A stretch of DNA of 64,000 nucleotides from NCBI GenBank assembly GCA_036852015.1, contig JAANDG010000020.1, forward strand, positions 310,001 to 374,000, written 5' to 3'. Positions 47,001 to 55,800 of the stretch are shown here, piece after piece. A program made the position numbers and the translations under genes. The notes under the pieces were generated by a model. That model had not been told where the DNA came from. It ran no database searches and worked only from the letters and a program-made list of their open reading frames with translations. How positions within the stretch are numbered: the stretch's first letter is position 1; every line of letters starts with the position of its first letter. This DNA is from Pelodera strongyloides (Eukaryota > Nematoda > Chromadorea > Rhabditida > Rhabditidae).

Positions 47001-50000
47001 TGGGCGTGGTCAAGTGGCAAGGCCCTTGCTCACCACGCCACCGGTCACTGGTTCGATCCCGGGCCGGAACCCCCCTCACCCCACCAAAGGTGTAAAAGTT
47101 GGTAGCTGGGTAAAACCAGCGGAGATAAATCGACTTCCCGAGCAGATTGGCCACCGGGAAGTTTAAATGGCCAGTATGTCCAGCCTCTGAGCTGGACCCC
47201 GGTGCACCGTTTCCGCGGATTCGGTTGATATAACCCGGTTCACTTTATCTTTATCTTTGTGTTGATGGACTGAATCCTGAGAATGTATTCATGCAGTAAT
47301 ACGAAAGTAAAAGAAAACTACTCTACGAAGTTAGTATGCCAATATATATGAAGATAACAATTAGGTAAGAAACGTTGAATTACAATAAGGCATTGTTATT
47401 ATTTATATTCGATTTAGAGCGATATTGACGATGATGATTTCAAGGAGGGTTACGTGGCGACTGAAGGTTGGGTTTTGTTTTTTCTAGTTTTGTTATTTTC
47501 ATCTTCAGGTTCAAATTTTCCTATTTTTATTGTAAGTAGAATTATTTACATTTATTACAATTTTATATTAATTTTTTTGTTGTGCTACTATTGGATACAC
47601 TATTCTTCTAGTAATGCAGATTTTGTCTGAACGAAATTTAGTAGTTATAAACTTGCTGATTTGATAGCTGACCGTTTTTTCACTGGCAAATGAAGGAATG
47701 AATCGAATGATCATATAAAAGAATAAAAGTGATAGACCTATACACCTGGTATTTTCTCCATATAATTAATATTGATGTTCTTTGTTAATTTTAACTCAAA
47801 GTATCTGCTTTGGCTTTCTAACGCATCCGCATGTGATTTCAGCAATGGATACAGCCGAACTGTCGGCCAAGGCAAAGATGGAACACGTTCTCGATCCAGC
47901 AGAGATGCCCAATCCCATTGCCGGTATTTTTCTCTTTCCTTTTACTTTAAAAATTATGTGCTGCATAATCCTCGGCATACGTGGTATTGGTATTGCATAC
48001 TATAAAATGATTGTACTGGGCTTTTACTGAATTCATATGTTTTCTTGAAGTTTGGTTTCTAGAGTTACATTACGTAGTTATATCAAGTGATTTTGGTTTG
48101 TTAAGCCGCCAAGCGCCTGTTAGAACTGAATTCCCATGTATTAAATTGTGCGATTATGCCGTGCCGTACCGCTTTCAAATGAAAAGGAAAGTTATCGTAT
48201 GGAAATATGCGCTGAGATGAGATATGATGTTGTAATTGATCAATTGTAGAACTACGCCGTCAGACGAGCGATGCCGAGTGGGCACATATTTGCCGTATTG
48301 CCAATGAGGATTCGGACTGTGAGGAGGATGACGAGAGAGCAGACACCCCGAGAGCCATTCTAGCCGGGTGAGAATATATAGAGACTGATTATTTTTGTGT
48401 TTAGGATATATATAACTCTTTATTCAAATCAATACAATTTAACACCCAAACAATGGCAGGTAAAGATATAAACTGCTGCTTGAATGCTTGTGTATTATTT
48501 CACAGTATGCATCGTGTTTCGCATTAGTACACTTCAACTTCTTAATTTGTTGGTTACGTATTTAGTACGTTCCCTTGTTAATCGGATTTTAGTTTCGGCG
48601 TTTTTTTGCCATGTGCAAAGTATTTTTTTGGGAGAAAAAAACTGTCATATATCTTCATTTTTCTTTGAAATCTAACTTCTTTGAAAGAATTGATGCGCTT
48701 TTTTATTTTAAAGAATTGTTGTCTATATCTTTAGATTCTAAGTCTGTATTTTATATTTGCCTCAACTGACGAGACCCCACCATGGTAAAAGTCCTCGTAT
48801 ACGACAGGGGTCGAAACGGGCTCCCATCTTCATATATGGGCCATACTTTTCTCGTGACTTTCAGTTCACGTTTCTTTCCTTTACTTCTTTCTTTGCCCAG
48901 GTGTTCTCGTGAGGAGAACCGTGATCCACAGTGTTGGTTGACCGTTCAGTTGGACACGAGCCAGCTCCCCTTTGCCAATCCGACCCTTTACTGGACGGAT
49001 AAGAGATTTTTGAGACAACGGTGAGTGGAGTTTTTTTGGGTGTTGCGTTGGAGAGTGAATAGCTTTCCCGTTGCTGTACTTGTTTTTAATTAGTGAAACG
49101 GTGTATTTTTGCTGTAACGGTGTACTTGTTTTTAATTAGTGACGGTGTACTTGTTTTTAATTAGTGAAACGGTGTATTTTTGCTTTCCTGCTTCTTCTAT
49201 GGATGTATATTCTTTGCCTTTATGATTTTGATAGTGCTTTGTGCCTATATGTTTTGCTGCTATGTGAAGCGTGCTGTGGTATTAATGAATCCTGCTTTTC
49301 AGAAAGAAGAACCGTGAGCTAAGCGTGGCGAGCGATGCGGAAAAGTGTATCGAACAAGCTGATTTGGTAGAGGCACTATTGAGGTTTGTCGAGTGATAAA
49401 CACTAGGGTATAGGGTATACTATATGCCCTGGTAGTGACATAGCATTTATTTATATTTACATTATGACTCACCTTTCAACTGCCGGACCTTCCCCATCAC
49501 AGTAACTGTTAACAATGTCCGATTATCTTCTATCAGCCTGTACTTTGTATATTTGTATTCAAAATTTAAATATACAACACAATTATGATCGTAATTCATT
49601 CTCTGACTGTGGTAGTGCATGCTTGAGGTGAATTTAGCCACTGACGTAACACTGGGTGTGCACGCTTTGTGTGTTAGTGACGATAGTGTCCAGCTACCGG
49701 GAATACAGCGCCCGGCTAATTACCTTTGTTCGGTGCCCCAGAATTTTGGTTTTGTGGTTTAGAAGCGGTGTTGATTTCCCGATCGTGGGCCGCGAACTCG
49801 ACAATACGTCAAAGAGTGTGCGAAATGCAATGAAGAATGTGAAATATGTGCAAGTAGAAGCGGAGACGAAAAATGCCAAAGATAGGGTAAGATGTTTTGA
49901 TACTTCTTTCTGTCTGTTGATTCTGCGTTTCGGCCTTATCGGACGTGGACCTCGGACCTTTCCGAGGACCTGCCCAATTAGCTCTTCTTAGTTTAATTGT

Positions 50001-51123
50001 TCTTTGATTTACGTGAAAACTTGTCTAATATTTATGTGGTTTCAGTTTGTTTGTGTTTGTGCACACTTTTTAAAGCGAAATACCAGCCGGTTTCTGAAAC
50101 ACATCGTGGACAACCGAATTCTTACGTATTTATGCTAATTTGCTCGAATTTAGCTCGGTATTTTATTCCAATTTATGTTCATTTGCATAGGCTGCATAAC
50201 AATGCAGAGGCCAAATCCACCACTCAATTCCCCATGGGGAATTCCCCGTCTTTTTCTCTGCCTGTCTCACTTTAGAGTGCTATTTTCTGTCCACAGGGAA
50301 TATTTCCCCGAGGGAATCGGAGTGGTGAATATGGCCTCTGGTGTACTCGATGTGTTTCAAAAACCGACCGGTATTTCGCTTTAAAAATATGATTTTAATC
50401 TCAGGACGTGATCGCCGCTGCTTCGTGTCGTCTTCAGAGTGAGACGGATAGAAGAGAAACACAACATGAATCAGTGAATGGTCAACAGGAGCAAGGGCCC
50501 GCCCTCCCACCACCACCCCCAGTCGAACGGAGCAGGTTAGTTGGAATAGTTCATTAAAGCGGTATAGCAGCCGGTTTCTGAAATGTGTGTTGGACAAGTG
50601 CATTCTCGTATATTATGTGCAAATGAATATAATTAGAAAAATATCGCGTACTATTTGCATACAGTACATCGGAATACAACATCCAGCATGGTTTTCAAAA
50701 ACCGGATGTTGCACCGCTGTAACGCTTTACTTGTTACTTGCGTTGAATTCGATAACAGGTATTGAGAACATAGTGATCGAGCAGCTCCACGGTTCTACAT
50801 ATAACCAAGCAGAAACATGACGATGTGATGATTACTTGAATAACTGTTATGTACGTATTTTATTATTAGAGTGATTTGAGTGGAGAAGTAAGCAACAGTA
50901 CTACAATTGTTCATAATATATTTGCTTTTGAACACAAAATGTGTTCTAATGGGAACTTTACAACTACAACAAGTATTGAGTTCTTGTAAATTAAGCAGTA
51001 GTAACAAGTAACTAGTTAATTGTATGTCTTCTTATTTATGTTAATTTCTTTAGTGATCCCGAATCTTCGGACGATTCAGAAACTGATGATAACACAGTGG
51101 AAATGGACGATAGTTTAGCGTAG
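37755..51123 (+). CDS. KCMF1: KCMF1-type ZZ/C2H2 zinc-finger protein, elongated
   Basis: Twenty-one exons: 37755-37788, 37961-38158, 38521-38678, 39431-39516, 39870-39979, 40728-40811, 41523-41637, 41937-41988, 42848-42899, 43256-43341, 43465-43527, 43622-43831, 46811-46876, 47418-47466, 47843-47923, 48250-48367, 48901-49020, 49303-49383, 49763-49886, 50405-50535, 51054-51123. Total 2088 nt, 695 aa (human 381). The N terminus matches KCMF1: HEGVSCDGCMTPNFSGNRYK then CLRCFDFDLCHACY, the zinc-binding ZZ fold; then FTCPHCGKNGLN...HIQRAHSE and CPMCIACPDFD...HWASFHV fingers. Known KCMF1 works with UBR4 in ubiquitin-linked degradation. The middle and C-terminal parts are acidic and low-complexity with no match I recall. 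They end in a Pro run and an Asp/Ser/Glu tail (SDPESSDDSETDDNTVEMDD). Exons 6 and 9 are frame-compatible but weakly supported. Confidence 0.85.
38205..38350. repeat. 61-bp tandem repeat in KCMF1 intron 2
   Basis: A unit containing CAGCCATACGCCCGCAGTTA then TACATCTTTGTGTATC and TTTGCTTAGTGTATT is repeated about 2.4 times. Confidence 0.8.
39069..39231. mobile_element. TTAA MITE, near-perfect hairpin (AGCGAAATGCCAGC subfamily)
   Basis: TTAA lies on both sides (39065-39068, 39232-39235). AGCGAAATGCCAGCTCCTTT pairs with AAAGGAGCTGGCATTTCGCT, and the arms continue through GGAAAATTTGCATATGATAA almost to the centre. The near identity of the arms suggests recent arrival or gene-conversion-like repair. 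It lies in KCMF1 intron 3. Confidence 0.88.
39578..39604. repeat. (ATT)n microsatellite
   Basis: About nine ATT units in KCMF1 intron 4. Confidence 0.9.
40510..40631. mobile_element. TTAA MITE, AGCGGTAT subfamily
   Basis: It is flanked by TTAA. The left end is AGCGGTATGACATGTG and the right end is CACATGCAATACCGCT. The centre has ATGTATTGCAAT and ATTGCACATACAT-type inversions. It lies in KCMF1 intron 5. Confidence 0.78.
41011..41109. repeat. (GT)n microsatellite
   Basis: About 90 bases of GT/GC alternation upstream of KCMF1 exon 7. Intronic UG repeats are the known binding preference of TDP-43, encoded next door; any link is speculative. Confidence 0.9.
42200..42290 (-). repeat. tRNA-like sequence (degenerate tRNA or SINE head)
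   Basis: On minus, TAGCTCAACAGGTAGAGC resembles a tRNA D arm/A box and GGTTCGAATCTC a B box. A loop reading CTACGAA would give an ACG (Arg) anticodon. The acceptor ends do not pair well and the variable region is too long for a working tRNA, so this is more likely tRNA-derived repeat DNA. It lies in KCMF1 intron 8. Confidence 0.5.
42467..42729. mobile_element. Foldback element, ATGGGGTTT family (copy 2)
   Basis: The outer ends AATGGGGTTTGCAAGTATGCC and GGCATACTTGCAAACCCCAT are inverted copies. Inside, CCCGATTTTCC and similar blocks are only partly matched. It is related to 8991-9276 by its termini. Confidence 0.65.
44510..44551. repeat. Perfect hairpin GGAGAGCAAAGAACGCAC / GTGCGTTCTTTGCTCTCC
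   Basis: An 18-bp perfect inverted repeat with a short TTCT loop, inside the 2.7-kb element. Confidence 0.85.
45086..46072 (-). mobile_element. 5'-truncated, 5'-inverted non-LTR retrotransposon (twin priming) with 2A coding segment
   Basis: A perfect 15-bp duplication, ACATACTCGTCTGTT, flanks it (45071-45085 and 46073-46087). The 3' part is on minus, from about 45870 down to a (CAA)n tail at 45086. It encodes the C-terminal end of a reverse-transcriptase polyprotein: IQRAQNAALRTITGNHKM, LDMLSAQFLAR, LPRNVRCTLSQLRSGHSRFT and the zinc-knuckle-like CPDCGNSPHDVHHLFTC. The 5' part is inverted (plus strand, about 45870-46072). It encodes LSRLLLLQAGDVEENPGP, a canonical 2A ribosome-skipping motif at 45995-46048. 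APE-type non-LTR elements with N-terminal 2A sequences are known from several invertebrates. Most of the element, including APE and RT cores, is missing, so the copy is dead. Confidence 0.85.
46118..46307. repeat. Degenerate foldback with CCATCTCCGGA repeats
   Basis: ACCATCTCCGGA occurs at about 46162 and 46187, and ACCATCTCCGAAATTACGCA at about 46264. The outer parts (CAGGCTATAAAT..ATGCGTA and TACGCATGGAAATTATAGCC-like) are inverted. A similar ACCTTCTCCGGAGGCAAATG is at about 55294. Confidence 0.4.
47004..47256 (+). mobile_element. tRNA-derived SINE with 12-bp target duplication
   Basis: TTGTGTTGATGG is repeated exactly at 46992-47003 and 47257-47268. The head holds an A box (GTGGTCAAGTGGCAAGGC) and a B box (GGTTCGATCCCGG), resembling a Leu/Ser-type tRNA. 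A tRNA-unrelated body follows, then a (CTTTAT)n-like tail. Complete structure and an intact duplication point to a recent insertion by non-LTR machinery. It lies in KCMF1 intron 13. Confidence 0.88.
50074..50380. mobile_element. TTAA MITE (AGCGAAATACC) hosting a nested MITE
   Basis: TTAA at 50070-50073 and 50381-50384. The ends are AGCGAAATACCAGCCGGTTT and AAACCGACCGGTATTTCGCT. The right half is interrupted by the palindromic element at 50206-50339; without it, the arm would read straight from AATGC into GTGTACTCGATGTGTTTC. It lies in KCMF1 intron 19. Confidence 0.83.
50206..50339. mobile_element. Nested palindromic MITE, AGAGGCC-AATTCCCC family
   Basis: It starts AGAGGCCAAATCCACCACTC and ends GGAGTGGTGAATATGGCCTC, inside the TTAA element at 50074-50380. 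This dates the family as active after that host element had inserted. Confidence 0.85.
50558..50721. mobile_element. TTAA MITE, AGCGGTATA subfamily, decayed right end
   Basis: After TTAA it starts AGCGGTATAGCAGCCGGTTT; the right side has AAAACCGGATGTTGCACCGCT followed by GTAACGC. It lies in KCMF1 intron 20. Confidence 0.65.
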
Positions 51124-51264
51124 ACTCAGAAAAGGTGAACATTCAACTTTAGCCGGTGATGTGAAGTTTTAACTTTAACGTAAGTTTACTCTGCTGACGG
51201 TAGTTAAGTAATTCGTATTTGATTATCTTAAGTGATACGTGTGTTCGCGCATAAGTAGGCTTAA

Positions 51265-51417
51265 AGCGGTATAACAGCCGGTTTTTGAAATTGGATTTTG
51301 GATAACTGCATCCTTATGTAAGTGAGCTCGATTTTTTATGCTAACCAAACTTATTTGCATATGATGCACTGGAGTCAGTTATCCAAAATCCGTTTCAAAT
51401 CCTGCGTTTGTACCGCT
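51265..51417. mobile_element. TTAA MITE, AGCGGTATA subfamily
   Basis: TTAA on both sides; it starts AGCGGTATAACAGCCGGTTT and ends TGCGTTTGTACCGCT. It lies in the KCMF1 3' UTR. Confidence 0.75.
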
Positions 51418-52032
51418 TTAAATTAGTACCTGTTTGAAATGTCGCTCATATTTTGTGTGCAGCCCCAGATTTGAACAAATTTGAACTATTATTATTATTA
51501 TCGTGATTCCTGCGATCAATGCTTGTACTTTTATGTATAAAATTACTTTTTTTTATTCGAGTTATATTCGAATTTTATGTACGTGAGTTTAGTTGCTTTT
51601 TGTTTATTATTATTTTTTCTTCTGTCTATTTGTAAGGCGCTCTCAAAGTATAAAAAATATCCGTTTTTGGATTTGAGTGAGCTATTTTATGTTCTTTTTT
51701 TTACTATTTAACAGGTAGAAACTATTCTTAATGCATATTTTCTTGTGATAGTCGTTTACTTTTTGCTGTGTTAAATTTCGTTTTATTCATTAGCGAGTGA
51801 AAAAAAGTGTTTCGACAGCGTTTGTAGATGTTAACTAACTATCTTTCTCCCACATTTTGAGTAACTGTGAGGTTTTTTGAACTATAAGTTATCGTTTACT
51901 TTTTGTTTAGTAACACCAGTTGTTTAATTCTTTTTATTTGTGCAGAGTGTTTATTTATCGATTTCTGGTCTGGCTCGCATCGCTCTTCATTTAATTTTGA
52001 AGCATTAGTCTTGCTTTTTGTGTGCGTGAGTT

Positions 52033-52038
52033 AATAAA
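52033..52038 (+). terminator. Candidate KCMF1 poly(A) signal
   Basis: AATAAA about 910 bases after the KCMF1 stop, followed by T/G-rich DNA. Confidence 0.55.
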
Positions 52039-52824
52039 GTTGTATAAATTATAAAATGTACTTATTTACCCATTCTGGGGATTATCCCTTTATGTTACCT
52101 ATCGTTTTTTGAAGTGATCGTTTGTTTTGCCGCTACTTAGCGTAGTACTGTGAAACCATTGAAATCAAATTCGTGAGCTCGGAAGTGAGCATTAGATAAT
52201 TCCGTGGCGTGTGTACACATGAATTCACCTCCTTATGTTTCTTTTATCTAGTTTTTATATTTTCATGTAAGTACTGTGAAGATAGAAATCTTTTGTTTCA
52301 ATGAATTTGGAACTCCCGTTATCGTTTTGTTGTGTTGAGTCATAGTTTGCCCTTTTTAGCTTTATTGATTTAGTTCGTACAGTCAGCTGTTTATTTATTT
52401 TGAGATGAGAAGTAGATGCACATTAGCTACTTGCGTCGATTATACGTATGTACTGATCAGTGATAGTAATAGTTTTCGTTTCAACACCATTCTCGTTCTC
52501 TATAATTCCTCTTTTTCTATTTTCTATTAATTTATTCTTTAGTAACATAGCCTTCCCAATTATGTAGAAAGATAAATTATATAGAACGAGATTGGAGTTG
52601 ATCTCCATGTCCATGACTTGCATCTCTCCTACATATAGCTCTTTCGCTTTTCTTGTACAAACATTGAGTAGTCTAAAAAGGGTGTGCTGCGCAATTTTTT
52701 TGCTCCTTTGAGTAGTTTTTGGGTGTCGATGTTCGATATTTGATTTAATATCGGTTTCTTTCTTTGTACGTATCATATGATATTCATTGTATTATGTAGA
52801 GAAGTATTTGTGTTTTTGTTGCAG

Positions 52825-55800
52825 ATGTCGCGGAGTAAGATAGTCCGCATGTCGCTGGCCGTGCTAGGCTCAGTGACCTTGCTCCTCGGAATTTTAGCCG
52901 TCACCTTGGTTCCGAATATTTTGAATAATGTGGTGTCGAAGGTTGGTTATTCTTTTTATTAATTAAAATAATCTAGCGGTTGTCATCTTCCATGTGAGTA
53001 GAGGATATGATACTATTTACACTCATACTTTTGTATCGTTGTGTGTAGCTTTCTGCGCTAGTTGTAAAACTTCTGAGTACTGATAAGCTGTTGATTGGGG
53101 ACGGTGTGAACTATTTCCTTTTCAGAAGGAAATAATGACCGCATATGTTTTAGCGTCAACACCTGGGATTTGATGTCGTCAACGGAACAAGGCAGTATAA
53201 CGAACTGACCAAATCATGGATCAAACCGCCGTATCACATGCAGATTCAGGTATTATTGATTACGTATTGGTAATTACTTACCGTAGTTTATTTGTTAACC
53301 GGTAGTTTATGTAGGTGTAGAGTTACCATATTGTCCTGTTCGTTTTGTTATAGCATTTTGTCCATTTAGTAATGTGTTTGAATATCTGTGATATGAGTTT
53401 GTGAGAAATGACGAATATGGAGAATTTACTTTTTATCTATATTTATGGTTTTTAAAGCGAAATACCGATCAATTTTTGAAACACGTCGAGCGTCGAGTAC
53501 ACCAGCATCCTTATGCAGCACATGCAAAGAGCATAAATTATAGCAAAAAAAAATCGAGCTAAATTCGAGCAAATGAGCATAAATACGTAAGAATTCAGTG
53601 TCCACGATGCGTTTCAGAAACCGGCCGGTATTTCGCTTTAAATTCGTTGCTTCGTATTCTTGAATTCGTGTATTCTTCAGATGTGGTTGTACAATATTCT
53701 CAACGAACAAGATGTTCTACGAGGGGAAAAGCCAAAAGTGGAGGAGATTGGGCCTTTCACCTTTAAGTGAGTATCTTGTTTATTCGTACAATTGATAGTT
53801 TCACTATCTATTGTTGGTTACGGTAATCGGGTGTTGTGGGAAGCAGTATCAAAACGCGTGAGTTACGGTTAGGTAGTATATATGTGTATTCAACCTAGGT
53901 TCGGGTAATCTCTATTTTTAGTCTTTTCGCTCTTTTCTATGTTATTAAAGCGAAATACCGGCCCGTTTTTGAAATGCATCGAGTACATCAGCATTTTTAT
54001 GCATCATATGCAAATGAACATAAATTAGAATAAAAAATAGAGCTAAATTCGAGCAAATTAGCATAAATACGTAAGGATTTAGTTGTCCGCGATACGTTTC
54101 AAAAACCGACCGGTATTTCGCTTTAATGGTTTATTTTTTTTTTGCCAGGGAAGTGCAGGAGAAGATTGTGCACAATTTCACTCGGAATGATACGCGTGTC
54201 GTCTATCGTAACAACCATGTCTATCTGTTCAATCGAACTGCGTCATGTGCAAATTGCTCATTGGACAGGAAAGTCACCATTCCCAATGTGCTTTTCCAGG
54301 TAATTGTGTTTTTCTTTTTTGTAATTAGTTTGTCTGTGTATTCTTGGTGATTTGGATCTTACTTCTAACTTTACCTCTTTGTGATGCATTAACTTTTTCT
54401 TTTACCTTTAGTTGAGGTAAGTTTGGACTTTGTGGCTTGGCCTATTTGCGGGCCTACAGTTCCCTTTTTTCAACATTCAGAAATTGGTCGATTTCGCCGA
54501 AATGGGATTCATGTACAAATTGGCCATTGAAGCGGCTCTGGTTGCTGTCCAACGTGAGACCCCCTTCATGACTGTCACGGTGGGAGAGGCGTTGTTTGAA
54601 GGTGAGCATTTGCTTTATTACTCTTAAGGCGAAATACCGGCCGGTTTTTGACATCGTGGACAAGTGAATTCTTACGTATTTATGATAATTTTCTCGAATT
54701 TAGCTCGATTTTTAGTCTAATTTATGCTCTTTTGCATAAGCTGGATAAGAATGGTGATGTACTCGATGTGTTTGAAAAACCGGCCAGTATTTCGCTTTGA
54801 AAAAACGATTACTTTGGACGTCCTGAAGGCATTTGCTTACTGTGCTTTACTAACCGTACCCCTACTCGAGGCTAGATTGGTTTCTTTTTAGTTTTTTTCA
54901 TTGAAGCAATTCGGTGACCATTTATTAAATAGTCCGAGGGTATATTTATTATAACATATAATTGTTTTATTATCCCGGTTCACTTGCCGTGTGAATATAT
55001 CTCGTTATATTCAGGTTATCAGGATCCTCTGCTTTCGAAGGTCTGCAATACACCGATCATATCTGCGCTGTGCAAAGGCGCCGCAATTCCGGAAAGGATC
55101 GGTTTCTTTTACGGGGTATGTTTCTTTCCTTATTTGTGGAAGAGCTGGGAAGTATTTGGAGTGTTAGCCATGTACAGGTAGCAGCCCCAGGGTATGTTTC
55201 AGCATCAGACATCTGAAGCAGAATATGAAGAATGTGTCATATATGTTCTGCGTATTAAATCGTTGCCTAAAACAGCGGGCATTGAACCTTCTCCGGAGGC
55301 AAATGCAAATTTGTGTATTTGAATAGACAGCATGGGTAAGGCAGTATCACTATATAATTAACCGGGCACTAAGCTAATCCGTTTACGTTCTGGATCTATT
55401 GTGACGAGCCGGCTGCTTGATTGAGATGTTATTACACTACTTTCCAGCAAAACAACTCGTATGATGGTACTTACGAGATTTCCAGTGGTTTGAATGAGCC
55501 GTGGAACTTGGCAAAGGTACGATTTTCTGTTGTGGTGTTGCAGAATAATGCTGATCTATTTGATGTAATGTTATTTGTCTTCTGTGTAGTTGCTTCTCTC
55601 CAAAATTAAATCTTTTTTTGATAATTTATCTGGGTTTTTTGAATGAACTAGTAGCTAGGTGCAGGCTCCAGTGCTGCATATTTCGTGGTTAATTAGTGTG
55701 CTTTCGACTTAACGGATATATGTTGATAGGTTCACTCATGGAATAATATGACGATTTTGCCGGAAACCTATTGGGACAATAAACAAGCGAGGTGAGATAT

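Larger units (their letters stand above)
51124..52824. other. KCMF1 3' UTR and LIMP-2 5' region
   Basis: This is 1.7 kb with a TTAA MITE at 51265-51417 and an AATAAA at 52033-52038. The LIMP-2 start codon directly abuts a 3' splice site (GTTGCAG at 52818-52824), so its 5' UTR exon lies upstream. A 117-codon minus frame at 52423-52776 is AT-rich and unconvincing. Confidence 0.55.

Noticed and set aside
52423..52776. 117-codon minus-strand frame
   Set aside because: AT-driven Lys/Ile/Asn-rich composition, no recognised motif, lies in 3' UTR/intergenic DNA, and no splice partners.
53126..53153. LIMP-2 exon 2 starting at the TTTCAG before AAGGAAATAATGACC
   Set aside because: That start gives KEIMTAYVLASTPGI then a stop. 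The acceptor at 53153 (GTTTTAG) gives RQHLGFDVVNGTRQYNELTK in frame with exons 1 and 3.
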